From Butyrivibrio sp. NC2007 (GTDB taxonomy: Bacteria; Bacillota; Clostridia; Lachnospirales; Lachnospiraceae): a stretch of 64,000 bases of DNA. This document shows positions 43,330-50,810 of this stretch, piece by piece. The notes beneath the pieces were generated by a model. That model was not told where the DNA came from and did not search any database. It saw only the letters and a list, made by a program, of their open reading frames with translations. The stretch spans positions 1 to 64,000 of the forward strand of contig NZ_ATWY01000006.1 of the NCBI RefSeq assembly GCF_000421405.1, read 5' to 3'. The position numbers and the translations under genes are program-made. Each line of letters opens with the position of its first letter. The first letter of the stretch is position 1.

Positions 43330-44406
43330 TTACCTCCACTCAAATCCGTTCTCTTCAACAACCTTCCTCATCTCCTCCGCATTCACATCCCAGGACTTGT
43401 AATACTCATCCCCGCGATGATCAGGAAGCACTTCCTCGCCATACAGATTCCTTAGCTGCTCGCCAAGATAGTGTGAGAACTTCGTAGCTCCGTAATAATT
43501 CAAATGTGACCCGTCATAGGTATCCTGACCACTCTCAAAGTCAATCCCGATATCCCAGTAATGCTGCACAGTGTAATCATAGTAAACATGCGTATTTCCG
43601 GCCTCGTTCTGCTGGGCCACATACTGCACAAGCCAATTATACCTAAGATCCTCAGCCTGGATCTGATCCATAACCTGCTCTTCATTGACATGATAAGGCA
43701 CAATGGTCAAGTACAGCTCAATCCCGTTAGCCTTGGTATAATCCACAATCTCCTGAAGGTACTCCACCGACTTATCGGATGGCGCCAGAACCTCGCTGGG
43801 ATTGATACTCGGCGCCGAAACAGGATTCATCTGAAAATAAGGCGTAAATCCCTTGAAGTTCACATAATCATATTTAAATTCCTCAATATCCTCATCTTCC
43901 AGCGCATCATACCTGTCATGATAGCCAAAGAATCCCGGAAAATACTTGTTCCAGTTTTCCTTCTCTCCATCAAAACTCGCCCACATCATTTTGAGCTTGT
44001 TCACCCCAAACTTAAACCCATTCATCGAATCTGCCAGGTGAGTGTACTTGTACTTGTATTCATCCTGAAATGCCGCCGGCGTAAAGAAATCCAGCACCAC
44101 AACCTTGGGCTTCTGAGTCTTGCACAGCTCCTTCAGGTAATAATACGAAATCCACAAAGGCTGCTCAGCCGACGAAAAGTCAAAGGCCGAAATCCCATAC
44201 TCCTCCCAAAGCTTAGCCGTATTAACACCATAATGCACATGGCTGGAGCCCAGCATAACAACATCAATAGAATCCTTAGGCTGCTCATACATGGCAAGAC
44301 ACTGCTTAACGCCGTGATCCGTCCTGTCTTTGAGCACGAAATCCGCGCCCCATAGCGCAACCGCCAACACAACTATAGAGAGAATTGTCGCAATTATCTT
44401 TTTCAT
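43330..44406 (-). CDS. SGNH/DltD-like acyltransferase partner of MBOAT
   Basis: 358 residues from ATG 44406. An N-terminal span (IIATILSIVVLAVALWGADFV) anchors an outside domain. VMLGSSHVHYGVN near residue 52 has the GSSH nucleophile block. YDGSHLNYYGATKFSHYL near 295 has the paired Asp and His. This is the AlgJ/AlgX/DltD arrangement: it finishes transfer of an acyl group from an MBOAT partner to a surface polymer. The MBOAT gene lies 18 bp upstream, so they are a pair. The polymer and acyl group are unknown. Confidence 0.83.
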   Translation of the reverse strand: MKKIIATILSIVVLAVALWGADFVLKDRTDHGVKQCLAMYEQPKDSIDVVMLGSSHVHYGVNTAKLWEEYGISAFDFSSAEQPLWISYYYLKELCKTQKPKVVVLDFFTPAAFQDEYKYKYTHLADSMNGFKFGVNKLKMMWASFDGEKENWNKYFPGFFGYHDRYDALEDEDIEEFKYDYVNFKGFTPYFQMNPVSAPSINPSEVLAPSDKSVEYLQEIVDYTKANGIELYLTIVPYHVNEEQVMDQIQAEDLRYNWLVQYVAQQNEAGNTHVYYDYTVQHYWDIGIDFESGQDTYDGSHLNYYGATKFSHYLGEQLRNLYGEEVLPDHRGDEYYKSWDVNAEEMRKVVEENGFEWR

Positions 44407-44424
44407 AAAAAACATTTCCCTCCC

Positions 44425-45870
44425 TTAAAAACTCATGTACATGAAGCTTCTGATTGCTTCACCTGAGCCGTATTTTCCAAACACCAAAACCACCAGAGCG
44501 ATCACCACAAGGAATATCGAGCGCGCAATATCGCCCCATTCCACAGCAACAACCTCCGGCAGCACACTCTTTTTCATCCAGGCATGAACATCCATGACCA
44601 CCATCAAAGCCACGGCCAGTACAGCGACCCACCACTCCATGGTAGAAATCCCCAACATCATCTTATCCGCGACCGCCATTCCCGCCAAAGGCGATAGCGA
44701 ATTAACTCCCGGGATCATGCCACCGACGAACCTGAGCGCCTCAGCAAGGCCATTAGCTCTGAAGAATATCCAGGCAAAAGACACAAGACAGAATGTAATT
44801 ACCTGGCCCGAAATTCCCTGTATCGCAAACTTAAGCTTCGCCTTCTTACAAAGCCCCGCACAGATATTGAACAGCCCATGAAGCAGGCCCCAAACAAGGA
44901 ATGAAAGTCCGGCTCCGTGCCAAAGTCCGCACACAATAAACACCACAAGAGTGTTGATCATCTTCCTGCCTTCGCCCTTGCGATTTCCGCCCAGCGGAAT
45001 ATAGATATAATCTTTGAGGAAGTTACTGAGAGAAATATGCCACCTGCGCCAGAACTCAGTGGTAGACTGCGCCAGATAAGGCGTTTTGAAGTTCTGAGTC
45101 AGCTCAATCCCAAACAGCCCTGAAATACCAATCATGCTGTTGGTATAACCCGCAAAGTCGCAATAAATCTGAATTGTATAAAGAACCGACGCCAGCATCA
45201 TGGTCAGGAATCCGCAAGATGCCATATCCGCATACACAGCATCCACCACAACACCAAGCCTGTCAGCAATAACCAGCTTCATAAAAAGTCCCCAGACCAG
45301 ATAAGACATACAACGAATGAATCTGTCCAGGTCAAATATCTTCGCCCTGCTGCTTTCCTCGATCTGCTCGAAGAACTCCCCTGCCCTCTCAATAGGACCG
45401 CTCATCCACTTAGGGAACCACATCATGTAAAGCGCAAACTTAAAGGGATTCCTCTCAGGCTCAACCAATCTTCCCATATACAGGTCCGCAATATAACTGA
45501 TCGCCTGGAAAGTGTAAAACGAAAGGCCAATCGGCATCGCAGCCAGCGCACCCATGCTACTCTCACCGTTCCCGAACCGTCCCATCATCCACGGAACATA
45601 TTTCCATCCAAACAAGATCAGCGCCAATAAAGCGATACTGACCGTCATTAGTACTGTTTTGGAGTCATGAGCGCTTCCCATAGCCAGCCCAACCAGCCAA
45701 GTCATCAGCGTAATAACCGCCAGCACAGCCAGCCCACTTACGCCACCTTCGCTGTAGATAAACGCCACACTCCCTATTAACAATACATACTTACGAATTT
45801 TCCCAGGAGAAATCCTGAAAAGAAAAACCATGACCAAAAGAAAAACTATAGTTGTTGTTTGAAGCAACAT
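44425..45870 (-). CDS. MBOAT-family O-acyltransferase (AlgI/DltB-like)
   Basis: 481 residues with about 11-12 membrane spans. The central MBOAT motif is complete: WRRWHISLSNFLKDYIYIPL, GNRKGEGRKM, then the catalytic His in CGLWHGAGLSFLVWGLLHG near residue 320. MBOAT proteins pass acyl groups across the membrane to an extracellular acceptor protein or sugar. It pairs with the SGNH gene downstream. Paralogues are at 48720 and 57231. Confidence 0.93.
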   Translation of the reverse strand: MLLQTTTIVFLLVMVFLFRISPGKIRKYVLLIGSVAFIYSEGGVSGLAVLAVITLMTWLVGLAMGSAHDSKTVLMTVSIALLALILFGWKYVPWMMGRFGNGESSMGALAAMPIGLSFYTFQAISYIADLYMGRLVEPERNPFKFALYMMWFPKWMSGPIERAGEFFEQIEESSRAKIFDLDRFIRCMSYLVWGLFMKLVIADRLGVVVDAVYADMASCGFLTMMLASVLYTIQIYCDFAGYTNSMIGISGLFGIELTQNFKTPYLAQSTTEFWRRWHISLSNFLKDYIYIPLGGNRKGEGRKMINTLVVFIVCGLWHGAGLSFLVWGLLHGLFNICAGLCKKAKLKFAIQGISGQVITFCLVSFAWIFFRANGLAEALRFVGGMIPGVNSLSPLAGMAVADKMMLGISTMEWWVAVLAVALMVVMDVHAWMKKSVLPEVVAVEWGDIARSIFLVVIALVVLVFGKYGSGEAIRSFMYMSF

Positions 45871-45905
45871 ATACCTTTACTCTCCCAAATTTTTCGCAAA
45901 TCAGA

Positions 45906-46244
45906 TCACAGATAAAAAATAACAATTCCGGTAATAATAAGCCCCATTCCAATAAGCTTGTTCCCGGTAAACTTTTCCCCAAACACAACGCGAGACAGGA
46001 TCATAACAAGAATATAGGCAACAGGCTCCATGATAACAGTTCCCATGTATCCCAGATGTTTGTAGCAGAGAATCCCCACAAACATGGACACAACCAAAAG
46101 CCCATATCCCCCGATCACCAGGACATTCAGATATTCCCTGATCCTGCTTGGATATTCCTTCTGCGCACTCTTTTTCAGAAGCACCTGCGAAATTGATGCC
46201 AGGAGTTCGCCAAAGATCATTACGAGCATGAAAATGTTAAGCAT
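45906..46244 (-). CDS. SMR/EamA-type four-span transporter subunit (ArnF-like)
   Basis: 112 residues, four hydrophobic spans, ISQVLLKKSAQ after the first and FGEKFTGNKLIGMGLIITGI at the end: a half-size EamA/SMR fold. It overlaps the next gene by 8 bp, so the two subunits are made together. Paired small proteins of this kind (ArnE/ArnF in enterics) flip polyprenyl-linked sugars. In an acyl-transfer operon they may supply a lipid-linked substrate (inference); a drug exporter is the alternative. Confidence 0.75.
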   Translation of the reverse strand: MLNIFMLVMIFGELLASISQVLLKKSAQKEYPSRIREYLNVLVIGGYGLLVVSMFVGILCYKHLGYMGTVIMEPVAYILVMILSRVVFGEKFTGNKLIGMGLIITGIVIFYL

Positions 46245-46608
46245 CTTTGCCCTCCCCCATATTCATCACAATTACGCCGGCCATTACCACAAGGACTCCG
46301 ATAACTTTCTTAACGGTAATCCCCTGACTGAAGATCAGGAAATTCCACACCATTGACCACAGCAGCGTCATAGCCTTATTAGCATACGCTACCGAAAGCT
46401 GAAACCTCTTTATTATCTGCTGCCATAATATGGCATAAACACCCAGAATGCAGAAATCCAGCCCAAAGAACAATATATATCCCGGGCTCAGAAACTCGTG
46501 CTTGGACGCCATGTTCCCCGCAACTGTCGACAGTGAGTAGACCATCACCGAGAACTGCAGCATAACTATATCCAGTTTTCTGATTCCTTTTTTACTCTCA
46601 GAATTCAT
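46237..46608 (-). CDS. SMR/EamA-type four-span transporter subunit (ArnE-like)
   Basis: 123 residues, four spans (LQFSVMVYSLSTVAGNMAS, YILFFGLDFCILGVYAILW, AMTLLWSMVWNFLIF, VIGVLVVMAGVIVMNM). The last helix pair and VKKVIGV spacing match half-size EamA proteins. Its 3' end overlaps the partner gene by 8 bp and its start is 9 bp after the SGNH-like gene. Likely heterodimer with the 112-residue protein; substrate unknown. Confidence 0.75.
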   Translation of the reverse strand: MNSESKKGIRKLDIVMLQFSVMVYSLSTVAGNMASKHEFLSPGYILFFGLDFCILGVYAILWQQIIKRFQLSVAYANKAMTLLWSMVWNFLIFSQGITVKKVIGVLVVMAGVIVMNMGEGKDA

Positions 46609-46616
46609 TAACCAAC

Positions 46617-47585
46617 TTACTCCACGCCATAGATTACTTTTGCGAAATGCTCTGCCATATGCTTGTTACATGCAGCATTCACATGAATGTTATCAAGAAG
46701 CCACTCTGAACTGTTGTCCTCGTGGATAGTTCCGTAGTAGTTGTCGACAAAAGACACTCCGGTTGCCCCTGACACATCGATCATAAACTGAAGATATGTT
46801 GTGAGCCTTCCGTTTCCGAAATCGTACATATCGCCGTTAACCAGCGATCCGGTATTGTCATACGCATAGCACATAGGAAAAGACATACATACAATCCTTA
46901 TGAACGGATATGCTTCCTGAATAGTCTTTATCCCTGCATTCAAAGCGCCGCTGTAAGTCAGCGGATCGGAATCATTGTCAGGATTCATTCCGATTCGCAG
47001 ATTGATATAATCCTGCGCATCATAGAAGATCACAAGTGTATCAACACTGTTCATATCAAGCGCCTCAAGCGTCTCAGTATGATTATCATAATTTGAATCT
47101 TCAAATTTCTGCGCTGCAGAAGCCATCTGTGAGAAGTCACGATTTGCAATGGCCTTGGCCACGTTTACGAAACTGAAGGCATCCAGCGCATAGTCATCAG
47201 TATATTCAGCATTCTTAAGCGCCACGGTAGAAGCCGGGAAACCTGCATTGATACAGTTTGCGCCGAGCTTGCTTCCGATCTGCTCAACCACACCCTCTTC
47301 ATTGCTGTAGTAAGTCAGGATATCATTTCCCAGGAAAAGAATCGTCTCCTGCCCGTCATCCTCGTGCATAGCCTTCTTATCTTCAGGCAGCAGGAATATC
47401 TGATCCATGACCTCAACCGAGAAGTCGCCCTCGACAACGCCCTCTGTCTCAGCCGTTCCCTGATTCCAGATCCACAGCTTAACCACTGAGAACACTATAA
47501 CCGCCAGGATTACTCCAAGCACAGCGACAAACGCCCACTTGGGAATACCCTGATTTTCTTTATTCTGATCTTCTGTTTTGCTCAT
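46617..47585 (-). CDS. SGNH-hydrolase-like protein with altered active site
   Basis: 322 residues. One N-terminal span (WAFVAVLGVILAVIVFSVVKL) then an outside SGNH fold: block I reads ILFLGNDILTYY, where the usual GDS is GND, so the Ser nucleophile is replaced. INAGFPASTV (block II), VIFYDAQDYINLR (block III, normally GxND) and DNIHVNAACNKH (block V, Asp-x-x-His intact) follow. It may be non-catalytic, binding sugar or partner proteins, or use an unusual nucleophile. It sits between a normal SGNH gene and the SMR pair in the same operon. Confidence 0.7.
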   Translation of the reverse strand: MSKTEDQNKENQGIPKWAFVAVLGVILAVIVFSVVKLWIWNQGTAETEGVVEGDFSVEVMDQIFLLPEDKKAMHEDDGQETILFLGNDILTYYSNEEGVVEQIGSKLGANCINAGFPASTVALKNAEYTDDYALDAFSFVNVAKAIANRDFSQMASAAQKFEDSNYDNHTETLEALDMNSVDTLVIFYDAQDYINLRIGMNPDNDSDPLTYSGALNAGIKTIQEAYPFIRIVCMSFPMCYAYDNTGSLVNGDMYDFGNGRLTTYLQFMIDVSGATGVSFVDNYYGTIHEDNSSEWLLDNIHVNAACNKHMAEHFAKVIYGVE

Positions 47586-47604
47586 AATCTTCCGTCCTTT
47601 TTAT

Positions 47605-48693
47605 TTACCAATCTTGTGAAAAGAGCTCTTCATAATCAAAGCTCTCTACAATCTCCCGCATCTTCGTCAGCTCTTTTGCCATCTGCTCAGAAGAAGTAAT
47701 GCGGTGAGAATCGTCACTAAAACATTCTACCATATATCTGTTGATCTCGGGTTTGTAATGAGAATAATCCGCGTAGTTGTTGAGGTCCGTCACCTCGTCC
47801 ATGGTCTGAAAATAGAAGAGATGAACATTGTCGTACTCAAGGAGCCTGTCAGCAACATACTGATACTGCGCAAAGGCCGCCTCATAGAATCCCTCCTGTT
47901 TCAGGTTATGCCAATACAGAATGCTGTAAGGTGGGAAAAAGAAATAGAACTGCGTGTCAGGATTTTCCTCAACGAAAGGCAAAATATTTTTTTCCAGATT
48001 CGCCTGAGTCATTGGCAGAACATCATCTGCAGTATAGACAACATCTGACTTCTCCGGCTCCTCATAGGTGTGCATGACCCACTGAATGTTGTAATAATCC
48101 GGGGTCCACCAGCTTGCATAAATCTCAGAAAGGTCCGAACCTTTGCCCTGAATAACCGGCCTGAAGATATATTGGAACAGCACGTCTTTGTTCAGGACAT
48201 ACTTCACATCATTGAAGATATTGTCATCATAGAGATGCTCGGGCAGCGGATACTTGGTCTCCTCAGTATCTGCCGTCATGGTCGGGATATCCATCGCAAA
48301 GAACACCGCTCCCATAGGCTGCGTGTGCCTTGCATGACTCGACTCATCAAACACAATTGAGAGGATATTGTAATCGTCCTTGGGATAAGCGCCGCTGTAG
48401 CTGAGCTTCACTGTGTCGTATCCAAGTAATTCCTTGAAATCATCAGTGTCGAAATTGACCGTCATAGACGAGCCGATGATACATCCGTTGTAATCCATGT
48501 TCACAGCCATGCCAGGATTCTGGGAAAGCTGGTTGTCAACAACATAAGGAAAACCCTTTAGCGGAGTATGGTAATGAAAGAAAGGATCCACATACACCAC
48601 AAGAGCAGCCACCAGCGCCAGCGCCAGCACAACAAAAGCTATCAGGCCCCAGAACAGTTTATTCAGTTTCTTCTGACTATTACTATTATTCAT
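47605..48693 (-). CDS. SGNH/DltD-like membrane-anchored acyltransferase
   Basis: 362 residues. The N-terminal span is FWGLIAFVVLALALVAALVV. CIIGSSMTVNFD near residue 90 gives the nucleophile (GSS), and NYADYSHYKPEINRYM near 310 gives Asp and His. Between these are many aromatic and acidic residues, as in DltD-type proteins. The gene follows its MBOAT partner by 26 bp. Expected to transfer acyl groups to a surface glycan outside the membrane. Confidence 0.8.
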   Translation of the reverse strand: MNNSNSQKKLNKLFWGLIAFVVLALALVAALVVYVDPFFHYHTPLKGFPYVVDNQLSQNPGMAVNMDYNGCIIGSSMTVNFDTDDFKELLGYDTVKLSYSGAYPKDDYNILSIVFDESSHARHTQPMGAVFFAMDIPTMTADTEETKYPLPEHLYDDNIFNDVKYVLNKDVLFQYIFRPVIQGKGSDLSEIYASWWTPDYYNIQWVMHTYEEPEKSDVVYTADDVLPMTQANLEKNILPFVEENPDTQFYFFFPPYSILYWHNLKQEGFYEAAFAQYQYVADRLLEYDNVHLFYFQTMDEVTDLNNYADYSHYKPEINRYMVECFSDDSHRITSSEQMAKELTKMREIVESFDYEELFSQDW

Positions 48694-48719
48694 AATCTAC
48701 CAATCAACAAACTTGATAT

Positions 48720-50204
48720 TTAGAAATTCATATACAGGAATGTGCTCACTCCCGCAAGACTGATGATGCTCCACACAAGAAGTATCGCAGTCGCAACAGT
48801 TGTCTTCACGCCAATCTTACAACTCTTAGCAATGCTAATCGCATTTTGGGAAAAGAAAATGATGACCACCGCCACGATCAGGAACAGCCACATGCAGCTC
48901 TCCCACGCGAATGTGAGCTTCATGATAGGTGTGACCTTTATCACATACCAGATTTCATCGAGCTGGAAGCAGGCTGATAACTGAGTTGCAATTCTCTTAC
49001 TTCCTCCAACAAACATACGCGTGATCAGTTCTATCGCCTGACTTATGCTGCTCGCCCTGAAGAACACCCAAGCCAAGGTCACATACACAAATGTTAAAAG
49101 AGTCTTCACTACACGCACAGGTACTGAAGGCTTATCTTCTTTCTTGCCACGCACCATTCTTGTGATGACGTACAGAATGCCATGCATAGCCCCCCACACA
49201 ATGAAGTTCCAGCCATTCCCGTGCCACAAGCCACTTACCAGGAACACTATCATGAGATTAACATACATTCTCGCCATGCCCTTGCGATTTCCGCCAAGCG
49301 GAATGTAAATATATTTGGTAAAAAATTTGGTCAGAGAAATATGCCATCTCTTCCAAAAATCAAGGATATTGACCGCTTTGTACGGTGAATCAAAATTCAG
49401 TGGCAAGTCAAAACCGATCATCATGCACACAGCAGATGCCATGTCACAGTATCCGCTGAAATCAAAGTACAACTGGAATGAATAGAATATTGCAACAAGA
49501 ATAGCTTCAAGGCTTCCAAGTCCTGCTACGGCATCAAAGCCGAAATCTACTGCTTTGCCAAATGTGTCCGCGAGGATGACTTTCTTGAAAAGTCCCATGG
49601 AAAAGAGGAAAAGTGCTCTGAGGAGGAGGTCGTAGTCTATTGCTGGTTCCGTACCAATAGCCTCATCTAGCTTCTTGCTAAACTCACCGTACCCCATAAG
49701 TGGTCCTTGAAGAATCTTAGGGAAGAACAATATGTACGCCAGATAGTCGACCAAGCTGAAGTCCTCAATCTCTCCCTTATACATATCAACAACATAAGAG
49801 ATCTGATTAAAAGTATAGAAGCTGACAGCTACTGGGAAGAACAATCCCGAGAACTTGAAGAAAAGCAGAGAAACGATATTAGCCAGAAGAGCAATCACAA
49901 GAATCATCTTGCTTCTAGAAGTACCTGGATTAGTTCTTACATCTGCATCTGTTTTCCTGTCTATGTTCAGCCTTTCTTTTGCTAAGAGCCTTGCCAGTAC
50001 CCCATTCACAGCAACACTTGCTGCCAATACCGCAAAATTTCTCACCCCAAAAGGAGCATAAAAAACCAGAGATGCAATGATAATGATCCATTTACACACA
50101 TCCCTATACTTCTGATTTTTATTAGCCGCATTTCTTGCAACGTAAAACAAGATCACAAACAGCGGCAAGAATAACAAAATAAAACTATAAGAATTAAATA
50201 GCAT
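48720..50204 (-). CDS. MBOAT-family O-acyltransferase
   Basis: 494 residues, about 11 spans. The motif region reads WKRWHISLTKFFTKYIYIPL, GNRKGMARMY and VSGLWHGNGWNFIVWGAMHG with the catalytic His near residue 320. Closely similar in plan to the MBOAT at 44425 but with a charged loop near residue 80 (RKTDADVRTNPG). First gene of the seven-gene operon; promoter at 50240-50268. Confidence 0.92.
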   Translation of the reverse strand: MLFNSYSFILLFLPLFVILFYVARNAANKNQKYRDVCKWIIIIASLVFYAPFGVRNFAVLAASVAVNGVLARLLAKERLNIDRKTDADVRTNPGTSRSKMILVIALLANIVSLLFFKFSGLFFPVAVSFYTFNQISYVVDMYKGEIEDFSLVDYLAYILFFPKILQGPLMGYGEFSKKLDEAIGTEPAIDYDLLLRALFLFSMGLFKKVILADTFGKAVDFGFDAVAGLGSLEAILVAIFYSFQLYFDFSGYCDMASAVCMMIGFDLPLNFDSPYKAVNILDFWKRWHISLTKFFTKYIYIPLGGNRKGMARMYVNLMIVFLVSGLWHGNGWNFIVWGAMHGILYVITRMVRGKKEDKPSVPVRVVKTLLTFVYVTLAWVFFRASSISQAIELITRMFVGGSKRIATQLSACFQLDEIWYVIKVTPIMKLTFAWESCMWLFLIVAVVIIFFSQNAISIAKSCKIGVKTTVATAILLVWSIISLAGVSTFLYMNF

Positions 50205-50239
50205 CTAACATCCAATCCCCAACTAATATCACTTCCACT

Positions 50240-50268
50240 AGTTTAAGCCATCTGAAGTATTCGTGCAA
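50240..50268 (-). promoter_or_regulatory. Promoter of the acyl-transfer operon
   Basis: Minus strand: -35 TTGCAC (50263-50268), 17-nt spacer, -10 TAAACT (50240-50245), about 30 nt before the MBOAT start. REP-like copy 5 lies just upstream. Confidence 0.6.
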
Positions 50269-50275
50269 ATTCTTG

Positions 50276-50340
50276 TGAGTCAAACTGAAACGTCCCCATT
50301 GACTCATTTTGAGTCACCGGGGACGTTTCAGTTTGACTCA
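50276..50340. repeat. REP-like inverted pair, copy 5 (reversed order)
   Basis: TGAGTCAAACTGAAACGTCC...TGACTCA, then TTT, then TGAGTCACCGGGGACGTTTC...TTTGACTCA. It is the same unit pair as copies 1, 2 and 4, but with the halves inside out, so each 31-nt unit behaves as an independent building block. Confidence 0.92.
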
Positions 50341-50375
50341 TTTTTCATGTGTGGGGAATTATGCGGCCGAAAGTA

Positions 50376-50701
50376 CATCACAAAACCTTTTATAATGGGC
50401 TGTTGGTTGGAGCCTGTTTTTGAAAAGCATCACAAAAATTTGTATATGGAAAAATAGTTGGAAATTACAAAAGTTTTTTCATGGCCATGTAGTCAAAATT
50501 TCATGTCTAACACTTTGGCTACATCACAACTATCGGCTACAAGGTTCGTTGTGACGTAGTTTTTGCCAGATATTACAGGCAAGTCCAATGTGACGCAAAA
50601 ACCCTTTTTGAAATTTCCAACTATTTTTTATATAGGAGGAAGTTGTGGGGTGGTCGATATCACGTTTCCAACCAACGTAGAACATATGTCGCCTTGTGAT
50701 G
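50376..50701 (-). repeat. Dispersed ~310-bp element, copy D (inverted)
   Basis: 326 bp. In reverse complement it runs CATCACAAGGC, GGTTGGAAACG, CGACCACCCCACAACT, ATAGTTGGAAATT, a C/D-type core (CGTCACAACG, TTGTGATGTAGCC, GTTAGACATGAAATTTT), AATTTCCAACTATTTTTCC, TTTTTGTGATGCTTTT and TCCAACC. The only copy in this orientation. It sits between REP-like copy 5 and the manC promoter. Confidence 0.92.
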
Positions 50702-50748
50702 CAAATTAGAGTCAGCTGAGCCTGAGCAAAGGGACCATTTCGCTCCAT

Positions 50749-50777
50749 TTGTCGAAATCCACAATAATAGGTATAAT
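50749..50777 (+). promoter_or_regulatory. manC-manA promoter
   Basis: Plus strand: -35 TTGTCG (50749-50754), 17-nt spacer, perfect -10 TATAAT (50772-50777). AAGGAG lies at 50797-50802, 8 nt before the ATG. Confidence 0.8.
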
Positions 50778-50810
50778 AGCTTTGTATTTTCGAAACAAGG
50801 AGAAATCAAA

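Noticed and set aside
25168..50701. CRISPR array from the dispersed repeats
   Set aside because: Copies are ~310 bp, thousands of bases apart, in two orientations; there is no spacer periodicity and no cas gene.
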